DNA from: Candidatus Omnitrophota bacterium
GTDB taxonomy: Bacteria; Omnitrophota; Gorgyraeia; Tantalellales; Tantalellaceae
Length of the DNA: 17,534 nucleotides
Assembly (NCBI GenBank): GCA_030631915.1
Contig: DAOVKF010000016.1
Span: 1-17,534, forward strand
Reading direction: 5' to 3'
Positions 1 to 6,675 of this stretch are shown piece by piece. The notes beneath the pieces were generated by a model that was not told the DNA's origin, did not search any database, and worked only from the letters and a program-made list of their open reading frames with translations. Numbering within the stretch: the stretch's first letter is position 1; each line of letters opens with the position of its first letter. Both the position numbers and the translations under genes were made by a program.

Positions 1-273
1 ACTGGGCTCCCTGTCCGGGCCGCTTTCAGTGACGTCATAAACCCTGAGCACACTTTTTGAAACGGCCAGGTCCTTCCGGCGTATATCGTCCCTGACCCTG
101 TCCTCGACCTCTTTTTTAACTTCCCAGTATGTATAAAGGGTCCAGGGATCCCTTACCATGAGCACGATCCTGTTGTCATTATAGCCTGAAGGGACTTGCA
201 TATCCCGGTTCCGCTCCATGCCGGCGTCGGCTCTGCCGGATGTCATATCATGCCTGTAAACAGAAGCTTCCAT
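1..273 (-). CDS. DUF4912 domain protein (N-terminal part, 3' end outside window)
   Basis: The gene runs off the left edge, leaving the first 91 codons. The visible protein has a short polar N-terminus and then a block containing NRIVLMVRDPWTLYTYWEV (about residues 34-52), which I recognise as the start of a DUF4912 domain. The molecular function of DUF4912 is not established, but such genes often sit beside GH57 and glycogen genes, as here. I chose the ATG at 273 because GGGAG lies five bases upstream (279-283). In-frame ATGs at 246 and 219 have no ribosome binding site. The frame is closed upstream by TGA at 295-297. A consensus-perfect promoter lies about 55 bases upstream of the likely transcript start-to-ATG region, so the gene probably begins its own transcript rather than depending only on the glucan operon. 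Family call is fairly sure; role unknown. Confidence 0.82.
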   Translation of the reverse strand, partial: MEASVYRHDMTSGRADAGMERNRDMQVPSGYNDNRIVLMVRDPWTLYTYWEVKKEVEDRVRDDIRRKDLAVSKSVLRVYDVTESGPDREPS

Positions 274-335
274 CCTGTCTCCCGGAAAATGGACTCATTG
301 GATCATTGACCGATCGGGGTATCTCGACGGATTCG

Positions 336-365
336 ATTATAACTCGCGGTGTCAGAATGTGTCAA
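336..365 (-). promoter_or_regulatory. Consensus sigma70 promoter for the DUF4912 gene
   Basis: On the minus strand, TTGACA (360-365) and TATAAT (336-341) are both perfect matches to the sigma70 -35 and -10 boxes, separated by 18 bases. Transcription would start near 329, leaving a leader of about 55 bases to the ATG at 273. The element lies in the 113-base gap after the stop codon of the upstream GH57 gene. I see no intrinsic terminator in this gap, so read-through from the glucan operon is also possible. Confidence 0.85.
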
Positions 366-386
366 CAGAAAAACAGCGTAAAAGGG

Positions 387-2516
387 TCAGGTCAATACGC
401 TTATCTCCATGCCGAGTTTCTTTTTTCCGCCTGGACGCAGGTCCAATCTCCAGGCCGGAAGGATCGCCGAGCTCTGATAATTCAGCTCGTAGGCCTTTTC
501 CGACTGGGAAACCGTTCTGACCGGGAAATGCCACAAACGGCATGGCTCTGAGAACGCGATCCCGCAGGACAGACAACCGTTGGCATCATGCATCTTACAG
601 ATATCAACTCCCTCTTGTTCAAAAGTCGCATTCAGGCCGGAGCGCCCCTGCCCTTTGTTAAGGACCAGGGCATATCTATCAGAGCCGGCCTCCGGCATGG
701 TCAGGTTAAGCTCCGGGGCGAACATCACGTTCACAGTGTCCTTACTGATATTATGTATAATATACTCGACTGTCAGCCGGGCGCCTTTTCCGGGTAAGGT
801 GATCTTTTTCAGAACGCTCACACCGGAACCGTTCACCTTCCCGATCCTTTTCATGACAAGCGCCACGGCCCGGGCAGACCTTTTTATGTCGAGATCATAC
901 CGGGCTTTGATAAAATCACCGGCCTCGGGATAAGAACACCGGGAGAACATATCTATATCCACGTCACTCCCCAGAAAATGGTCGATAAGGCTGTAACGCT
1001 CATACCGGTCATATACGAGATGTTCCCTTATCCCGGCGTCCGGCACCTGGATCGCGTCATGGATGGTCTGACATTCCGCAAGTTCTTTCGACTCCTCGGC
1101 TTCGATCTTTTGTATGATCCTCCTGTGGTATGCTTCTTTCCTCCGTGTCAGGATGTTCATAAGATTATGGCAAACCGCTTTGGAATCAAGCTCTTTTAAT
1201 ATGCCTCCTTCATGCGGAGCGAAATACAGCGCCAGCTCACGGTTCTCGAGCACCGCCTCATCAAAACCATCCGCGTCCATGTCAAGGACTTCGGCGCTGC
1301 AAAACGCTTTTTCCCCGTAAAGCACCCTGTCCACCGCGGCCTCACTCCTTATCAGATGATGATAGACCGCGCTCCTCAGGTGAGAAAGATAGAGCCCCCC
1401 GAATACACCATGCCAGTACGCGCAGTTGCACTGACCCCTGAAAAGATCTTTTTCAGCGTCAGCCAGCACCTCTTTTCCCGCCCCTTTTTCACGCAGGGCC
1501 TGGACCTTGCCGCTTACGTATATCATTTTCTTGTTCATATGATTGGATTCCGGATATTTTGTCAAAAAATTCCTCCAGAATCCGCCCCTGAAAAACGGCT
1601 TGAAAAACTCCTCCTTTCCGGAAGACCTCAGGTCTTCCAGCGCGTCCTCATACCATTCCTGACTGTCGGCCGGAAGAGCCCATTCGAGCATTTCCTCGTA
1701 CGAACCGGCAGGCAGATACACCCTTCCCAGGGGCTGTTTTTTCTCCAGGGACTCGGAAAACGTCATCGTGTTCAGCCAGTCCCTGTTCTTCATGAGTTCA
1801 TCAAAAAACTTCCTGAGCCACCCCTCCTCATATACCCATCTGTTCGTGCCCGGCCACTCTCCGAATTTTTCCCCGTCATCGCCGTAAACGAACGTGGGAT
1901 CCGCGCCGGCCAGGGCAACACCCCTCATATAATCCACGCACTCCTCAGGCATCTTGAAAGGTATATGATACCTCAGTACCCTGTCCGACGGGAACACGGC
2001 TACTGATCTCCCGTTATCCTCCGTGACATAATATCCGTATGTCCTGTCCTTCCTGACACCGGCGTATAAAAAATGCGTGTCATCCAGAATGACATATTTT
2101 ATGGCCGCGTCATGGAAGACCGACGGCAGATCCGGCTCCCACACGCGTTCCGCGACCCAGGCCCCCCGGGGCTCACACGCCAGGGTGGTCCTTACGTACT
2201 CGTTCAACATCAATATCTGCGACAACCTGTCTCTCGGCGGGATCGACGAAAGGATGGGTTCGTAAAACCCGCCGCTCATTATCTCGATCTGCCCCGAGCC
2301 GGCCAGCTTGCGTATCGTTCCTATCATCTCCGGTCTTTTATTCCCGATCCATTCCAGCAGGCATCCCGTAAAATGAAAACTCATCCTGATATCCGGATAC
2401 TGTTTCACGGTCTCCAGGAAAGGGATATAACATCTGTCGCACGCCCTTTCCATGATATGGTCGAAATTTCCCACCGGCTGGTGGAAATGGATCCCCATCA
2501 GTAAGTCCGCGCGCAT
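387..2516 (-). CDS. GH57 4-alpha-glucanotransferase / amylase-type enzyme
   Basis: This 709-residue protein closely resembles the GH57 4-alpha-glucanotransferase of Thermococcus litoralis. That enzyme moves alpha-1,4-glucan segments between chains by a retaining mechanism. Visible motifs are HFHQP (10-14), GGFYEPILSSIP (82-93), AERVWEPDL (122-130) and GDDGEKFGEWPG (212-223). The nucleophile E123 and acid/base D214 fall at the same residue numbers as in the Thermococcus enzyme. The C-terminal half (from about residue 300) matches the DUF1925 and DUF1926 beta domains, including the CNCAYWHGVFGGLYLSHLR block. There is no signal peptide, so it should be cytoplasmic. The start is fixed by AAGGAG five bases upstream; this site overlaps the glgA stop codon, suggesting translational coupling. 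Transferase versus hydrolase activity cannot be told from sequence. It is the last gene of the GH57-glgA-GH57 operon. Confidence 0.92.
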   Translation of the reverse strand: MRADLLMGIHFHQPVGNFDHIMERACDRCYIPFLETVKQYPDIRMSFHFTGCLLEWIGNKRPEMIGTIRKLAGSGQIEIMSGGFYEPILSSIPPRDRLSQILMLNEYVRTTLACEPRGAWVAERVWEPDLPSVFHDAAIKYVILDDTHFLYAGVRKDRTYGYYVTEDNGRSVAVFPSDRVLRYHIPFKMPEECVDYMRGVALAGADPTFVYGDDGEKFGEWPGTNRWVYEEGWLRKFFDELMKNRDWLNTMTFSESLEKKQPLGRVYLPAGSYEEMLEWALPADSQEWYEDALEDLRSSGKEEFFKPFFRGGFWRNFLTKYPESNHMNKKMIYVSGKVQALREKGAGKEVLADAEKDLFRGQCNCAYWHGVFGGLYLSHLRSAVYHHLIRSEAAVDRVLYGEKAFCSAEVLDMDADGFDEAVLENRELALYFAPHEGGILKELDSKAVCHNLMNILTRRKEAYHRRIIQKIEAEESKELAECQTIHDAIQVPDAGIREHLVYDRYERYSLIDHFLGSDVDIDMFSRCSYPEAGDFIKARYDLDIKRSARAVALVMKRIGKVNGSGVSVLKKITLPGKGARLTVEYIIHNISKDTVNVMFAPELNLTMPEAGSDRYALVLNKGQGRSGLNATFEQEGVDICKMHDANGCLSCGIAFSEPCRLWHFPVRTVSQSEKAYELNYQSSAILPAWRLDLRPGGKKKLGMEISVLT

Positions 2517-2525
2517 CGTCTCTCC

Positions 2526-3992
2526 TTATGACCTTTCCCCGCCTGATAACCTCTCGTACAGTTTCACATACTCGCCGGCCGAGCGGTCCCATGAAAAATC
2601 GCATGACATCGCCTGCAACATGAGTTTCTTCCACAGGGGCTTGTCTTCAAAACAGGAAACCGCCCTTCTTACCGCGTAAAGCAGCGCGTCCTTACTCGCC
2701 GGTCCGAACTTAAAGCCATTGCCTTTTCCCCTGTCTTTGTCAAAATCCTTTATAACGTCATCGAGACCGCCCGTAGCCCTTACGATCGGTATAGTGCCAT
2801 ACCGGATGCTGTACATCTGATTGAGCCCGCATGGTTCATAGCGCGACGGCATCAGGAACATGTCGCAGCCGGCTTCTATCCTGTGGGCAAGTTCATCGTT
2901 GAACTCCTTCCGGACGCTGATATTCGCGGGATATTTTTTTGCCAGGCCGGTAAAAACCCTCTCATAGCTGTTATCACCCCTGCCCAGCATGACGATCCCG
3001 ACGTCCAGCCGCATCAGTTCATCCATGGCGTCCGCCAGGATATCCATCCCTTTTTGATGCACAAGCCTGGTGACACAGCCTATCAACGGCCTGTCGACAG
3101 AGGCCGGCAGACGCGCGTATTCCAGAAGGCGCCTCTTGCATATCCTCTTGTTCTCGATACTTCCGGTGCCGTAATTGGGCGTTATGAACCTGTCCTTCTC
3201 CGGGCTCCACACATCGTAATCCACGCCGTTCAGTATTCCGGAAAGGTCATGTTCTCTGGCCTTTAAAAGGCCTTCCAGACCGCAGCCGTATTCAGGGGTC
3301 ATCACCTCCCTGGCGTAACGCCGGCTTACCGTGCTTATGGCATCCGAGTAAATGATCCCGGCTTTCATGAAATTGACTTTTCCGTGGAACTCCAGACCGT
3401 TCATGTTGAAAAGATCCGGCGGAACACCCAGCCCGCGCATGCTTTTTTTCCCAAAAACGCCCTGGTAAGCCAGATTATGGACCGTAAAAAGCGTCTTTAT
3501 CCCGCCGTAATAAGCGTCATCCGCGAGTCTGGACCTCAAATAAAGAGGAATAAGAGCGGACTGCCAGTCGTTACAATGTATGATATCGGGCCTGAATCCA
3601 ACGGCTTTCACGGCGGCAAGCGCCGCTTTTGAGAAAAAACTGAAACGCAGGGCATTATCCGGATAATCCGCTCCGGCGGTTCCGTAAAGGCCGTCCCTTG
3701 AAAAATATTTTTCATTGCGCACAAAATACGTCGTGACGCCGTCAGAACCGTTTTGGAAAAGGTCGAACCCGAATATCCTTCCGGATACAGGATGCCTTAT
3801 ATTCTCAAGCAGTTTGTCCGCCTTAAAACCGCTTTCAGACACGCACCTGTAAAACGGCATAATGACCCTGACATCGTGGCCAAGGGATACCAGCGCTTTC
3901 GGAAGGCTCCTGGAAACATCCGCCAGCCCTCCTGTCCTGGCAAAGGGGAACACCTCCGGGGAAACGAAAAGGATATTCAACGATTTATTCAT
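2526..3992 (-). CDS. glgA: Glycogen synthase (GT5, ADP-glucose type)
   Basis: The 488-residue protein is a full-length bacterial GT5 glycogen synthase, which adds glucose from a nucleotide sugar (usually ADP-glucose) to alpha-1,4-glucan. The N-terminal sugar-nucleotide loop reads ARTGGLADV (18-26), with Arg in place of the usual Lys of KTGGL. HNLAYQG (172-178), PSRYEPCGLNQ (382-392, with the conserved Glu at 386) and the second TGGL loop (407-410) are all present. I start it at the ATG at 3992, giving MNKSLNILFVSPEVFPFA, which fits the family. An upstream in-frame ATG at 4085 would add 31 basic residues overlapping the preceding GH57 gene and is unlikely. The site upstream of 3992 is weak (AGAAAA), so translation may depend on the upstream gene 43 bases away. 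The GH57 neighbours on both sides support a role in storage glucan metabolism. Confidence 0.95.
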   Translation of the reverse strand: MNKSLNILFVSPEVFPFARTGGLADVSRSLPKALVSLGHDVRVIMPFYRCVSESGFKADKLLENIRHPVSGRIFGFDLFQNGSDGVTTYFVRNEKYFSRDGLYGTAGADYPDNALRFSFFSKAALAAVKAVGFRPDIIHCNDWQSALIPLYLRSRLADDAYYGGIKTLFTVHNLAYQGVFGKKSMRGLGVPPDLFNMNGLEFHGKVNFMKAGIIYSDAISTVSRRYAREVMTPEYGCGLEGLLKAREHDLSGILNGVDYDVWSPEKDRFITPNYGTGSIENKRICKRRLLEYARLPASVDRPLIGCVTRLVHQKGMDILADAMDELMRLDVGIVMLGRGDNSYERVFTGLAKKYPANISVRKEFNDELAHRIEAGCDMFLMPSRYEPCGLNQMYSIRYGTIPIVRATGGLDDVIKDFDKDRGKGNGFKFGPASKDALLYAVRRAVSCFEDKPLWKKLMLQAMSCDFSWDRSAGEYVKLYERLSGGERS

Positions 3993-4035
3993 TTTTCTGG
4001 AACAGCCGTCCCCGGGCAACGCCGCTCGCCCATGT

Positions 4036-5670
4036 CTACGCCATTTCGTGCGGCGCGGGACCCGCGCCCGGTCCCGGCCGGGCATCGGCGGAACCGGTCT
4101 TCTTCCCGCATATGGGGACTTTCAAATAGTCCGGGACCTCTTTCTTCATGATCCTGTAAATATTGGCCAGGTGCATCCTGAAAAGATCATCAAAGATAAA
4201 ATTGAGTTCCGTGCCGAATTCATCGTACCACCAGAACCAGTCACTGCTCTCGGCGATATAAAGTTCCTCCAGCGCGGCTTTATCCGGACGGCCGGAGGCG
4301 AACATGTCCTCCCTGGTCTTCTTGAGCAACTCCCAGGCCCTGTTCTTCTGTGGGGACCCTATCCATTTGCTGAAATCGCGGTTTATCCACGAACCGCTCT
4401 TTAGCCTTTTTATCCTCTTTTTTCCATGAGTTCTAAGATAATCCCCTAAAGTGACGAGCTCTGTCTCTCCTGATAAAGATAACCGCCGGTATATCCCGGA
4501 CAGGAATCCCCTGCCGCCGTCACGGTAATATGCCCACGGGTTTTCCCCGTCCAGGATCACGGAGACCACATGATCCCCTTTTCTCCCGGCCGTCGCGGCC
4601 CTGATACCCATAATATCGTTGAAAAAATCCCGCGACGCCTGTTTGGGAGGCATATGCGCGTACCTGAAACTTATGGCATTGGAAAGGTTCACATCCCTGA
4701 ACACCATGCTGATGCTCCGAAATCCCCGTGTCGCCGTGAAAGGGCTGAACACCAGATCATCTCTCCCCAGACGCGTATTCTTAAAAGACTCCAGCAATAT
4801 CCCTTCATCCGTAGCGATCCATTTTATGCCTTCGGCCGCGAAAACAGAGATAACCTCATCGCTTACGCTTCCTTCGGCCGGCCACATGCCCAGCGGCTTT
4901 CTGCCGAAAACCTCTCTGTAAAAACTGACGGCTCTCTTCACGTGCCATCCGGCGTCTTCCCTGAGATCAAACCCCTGCCCCGGCTTCCCCTGGCACAGAA
5001 GCGGCAGGATCGGATGATAGAACGGCGTCGTGGATATCTCTATCCTTCCCTCATCCTGCAGCTTCCTGTACATCGGCAGAATGGAAGCGACCACCTCCTT
5101 CTGGCGGTTCAGGAGCTGTGTCTTCTCTTCCTCGGTATATCCGGATCCTTTAGCGAGAAGCGCCCTGACGAGCGGGTCTTTTCTCCTCAGCGTAAAACCG
5201 CACCACGCGAGATTAAAAAACACCTGAATGTCCCTGTAATCCGATACGCTGAAATCCTTTATCCTCTGTCTGATCTTCGTTTTCCGGAGGCTGTCACCCC
5301 TTATGGAAAAAAGCTCCTTGTATCTCTTGATCGGGAATATGGCCGTGGAGGGGTTGCATGAAAAGAAGTTCCGCAGGATAAAATACTTGTCTTCGTTCGT
5401 AAGGTCGGCGGCGTTCTTCAGGGATAAGCGGAAATAGACGTCATCCACGCCTTTATCAGCGGCAATATCCAGTAACTGATACATGAGGGACGGCGTAAAG
5501 TTAAAAGTGCATTTTACTTCCGGAAAATCATCCAGTATCGAGGCCATATCCAGGTAAGCATGTGTGGCATGCAGCCTGACCCAGGGAAGATGATATTTCC
5601 CCGTTAACAGGTCCTTATACAGGGGCTGATGCATGTGCCAGAGGAACGCGACCGCCAGTTTCTTTTTCAT
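4036..5670 (-). CDS. GH57 family amylase / amylopullulanase-like enzyme
   Basis: This 544-residue GH57 enzyme belongs to a different subfamily from the other GH57 gene in the window, the COG1449-type amylases. It opens with HMHQPLYKD (12-20) and LPWVRLHATHAY (28-39). The likely nucleophile is E266 in GMWPAEGSVSDEV, and the likely acid/base is D374 in VILDGENPWAYYRDGG. A late helical block contains SSDWFWWYDEFGTE and DLFRMHLANIYRIM, typical of this group. The substrate is probably alpha-1,4 or alpha-1,6 glucan; the exact specificity is not readable. I prefer the ATG at 5670 (AAGGG five bases upstream). The longer GTG start at 5724 would lie inside the predicted promoter. The last 20 residues are a low-complexity Pro/Gly/Ala tail encoded by very GC-rich DNA. 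It is the first gene of the glucan operon; no signal peptide is seen. Confidence 0.9.
   Translation of the reverse strand: MKKKLAVAFLWHMHQPLYKDLLTGKYHLPWVRLHATHAYLDMASILDDFPEVKCTFNFTPSLMYQLLDIAADKGVDDVYFRLSLKNAADLTNEDKYFILRNFFSCNPSTAIFPIKRYKELFSIRGDSLRKTKIRQRIKDFSVSDYRDIQVFFNLAWCGFTLRRKDPLVRALLAKGSGYTEEEKTQLLNRQKEVVASILPMYRKLQDEGRIEISTTPFYHPILPLLCQGKPGQGFDLREDAGWHVKRAVSFYREVFGRKPLGMWPAEGSVSDEVISVFAAEGIKWIATDEGILLESFKNTRLGRDDLVFSPFTATRGFRSISMVFRDVNLSNAISFRYAHMPPKQASRDFFNDIMGIRAATAGRKGDHVVSVILDGENPWAYYRDGGRGFLSGIYRRLSLSGETELVTLGDYLRTHGKKRIKRLKSGSWINRDFSKWIGSPQKNRAWELLKKTREDMFASGRPDKAALEELYIAESSDWFWWYDEFGTELNFIFDDLFRMHLANIYRIMKKEVPDYLKVPICGKKTGSADARPGPGAGPAPHEMA
4052..4068 (-). other. Strong GC hairpin at the GH57-glgA junction
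   Basis: GGCGCGGG and CCCGCGCC are complementary arms around a single A. In RNA this allows seven GC pairs closing a three-base loop. The hairpin lies in the last codons of the GH57 gene, about 60 bases before the weak glgA start. No U-run follows on the minus strand, so it is not an intrinsic terminator. It could slow ribosomes or protect the message; that is speculation. Confidence 0.5.
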
Positions 5671-5713
5671 AATATCCCTTGGAGCCCGCAGCTTATCCCG
5701 AAAAATCACCCAT

Positions 5714-5743
5714 ATCTTATCCACAACCCCGCGTACCAGTCAA
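5714..5743 (-). promoter_or_regulatory. Probable sigma70 promoter of the GH57-glgA-GH57 operon
   Basis: In the 105-base gap between the carboxypeptidase gene and the first GH57 gene, the minus strand carries TTGACT (5738-5743, five of six -35 matches) and TAAGAT (5714-5719, four of six -10 matches), 18 bases apart. A 6-bp inverted repeat, CCCGCG (5754-5759) and CGCGGG (5728-5733) as read on the minus strand, encloses the -35 box and could be an operator or hairpin. The leader to the ATG at 5670 would be about 35 bases. I saw no clear terminator for the preceding gene in this gap. Confidence 0.5.
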
Positions 5744-5775
5744 GCAGAATATTCGCGGGCCGCTGCTGCTCTGCG

Positions 5776-6675
5776 TCACCACCCCCGCCTTATCCAGTCG
5801 ATGATCATCGATAAGACCGTGCCGCGGCGCCTCCTGTATATCTCAAGCCCGCCCTCCTTAAGGACCGCGATATCATTCCAGATATCGCGGGACCCGAGCA
5901 TGGCGAATACTATCCTGGGGCGACAGGAAGGGTCCACCCCGACAAACGTCCTTTTCGCTTTTTTCGTATACCCGGTCTTCCCCCATGATGAGCCTTTTTT
6001 CGAAAAAAGGCTCTTATTATGGGTTTCCAGCAGGATGGTTTTATCGTCACCGCCGCGGATAACCTCCTCTTTTTTTGACATTGCCTCCAGCACGAACCTG
6101 TATCTGAGGGCGTACCGCATCATGGCGGCCAAATCCCTTGCCGTGGTATACTGGTCCTCTCTGTGCCTGGCCGGAAGGCCTGAAGCGCTTGTAAAACAGG
6201 TATTCTCCAGGCCTATTTCCGCGGCTTTAAGGTTCATGAGCTTCACGAAATCTTCCTCGCTCCCGGCCACGCTTTCAGCTATGGCCACGGCCGCGTCATT
6301 GGCGGATTTTATCAACACGGCCGATATCAGGTCCTTTAACGTGTACCGTACCCCCGGCCGCAGTTTGATAACAGTGGGTTCGACCCCGGTAACGGAAACG
6401 GTCGGTATTACCTCTCTTTCAAGCGGCGCGTTCTCCATCGCGACAAGCGCGGTCATGACCTTCACGGTCGAGGCGGGCTGCAGCTTCTTATCAGCGTTCT
6501 TCTCGAACAGCACCTTCCCGCTCCCCGCTTCCATGATCATCGCGCTTTTGGCGCTGATGTCTATTTCAACGGGTGTGCCCGCGCGGGAACAACCCGTCAG
6601 ACCGCATACTGCGAGAACGGCCAGAGCCGGGAGAAGGCTAAGAAAAAAACCGCGTAATGTATCGCGTGTTCTCAT
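5776..6675 (-). CDS. D-alanyl-D-alanine carboxypeptidase (peptidase S11), predicted lipoprotein
   Basis: The 299-residue protein has the three penicillin-binding active-site motifs of S11 D,D-carboxypeptidases: STVK (S69, K72), SAN (124-126) and KTG (233-235). These enzymes trim the terminal D-Ala of peptidoglycan peptides in the periplasm. Residues 1-29 form a hydrophobic signal ending in LTGC (26-29), a good lipobox, so the mature protein is predicted to be lipid-anchored at C29. Classical family members are instead held by a C-terminal amphipathic helix. The protein ends soon after the catalytic domain with an Arg-rich stretch and lacks the PBP5 C-terminal domain. The start codon overlaps the stop of the upstream radical SAM gene as ATGA, implying coupled translation. 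A perfect 24-bp palindrome lies in the coding sequence just before KTG. It resembles DacA/DacF; which one cannot be said. Confidence 0.9.
   Translation of the reverse strand: MRTRDTLRGFFLSLLPALAVLAVCGLTGCSRAGTPVEIDISAKSAMIMEAGSGKVLFEKNADKKLQPASTVKVMTALVAMENAPLEREVIPTVSVTGVEPTVIKLRPGVRYTLKDLISAVLIKSANDAAVAIAESVAGSEEDFVKLMNLKAAEIGLENTCFTSASGLPARHREDQYTTARDLAAMMRYALRYRFVLEAMSKKEEVIRGGDDKTILLETHNKSLFSKKGSSWGKTGYTKKAKRTFVGVDPSCRPRIVFAMLGSRDIWNDIAVLKEGGLEIYRRRRGTVLSMIIDWIRRGW
5990..6013. repeat. Perfect 24-bp palindrome inside the carboxypeptidase gene
   Basis: The left arm GAGCCTTTTTTC is followed directly by its exact reverse complement, with no spacer. Each arm carries a run of six identical A or T bases. 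It encodes residues KSLFSKKG, just upstream of the KTG active-site motif. The flanking bases do not extend the symmetry. Confidence 0.9.

Noticed and set aside
1620..1638. 19-base palindrome (9-bp arms around one C) in the GH57 glucanotransferase gene
   Set aside because: Short enough to arise by chance in coding DNA and with no positional context suggesting a site.
1212..2006. Plus-strand open frame of 264 codons
   Set aside because: Antisense to the GH57 glucanotransferase gene, with no motif or ribosome binding site worth noting.
3258..3272. 15-base palindrome GGCCTTTAAAAGGCC inside glgA
   Set aside because: Short, wholly coding and without associated signals; probably chance.
3993..4085. 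Longer GlgA starting at ATG 4085
   Set aside because: It adds 31 Arg-rich residues overlapping the upstream gene; the family N-terminus begins at 3992.
4570..5361. Plus-strand open frame of 263 codons
   Set aside because: Antisense to the first GH57 gene, whose catalytic residues are intact in the minus frame.
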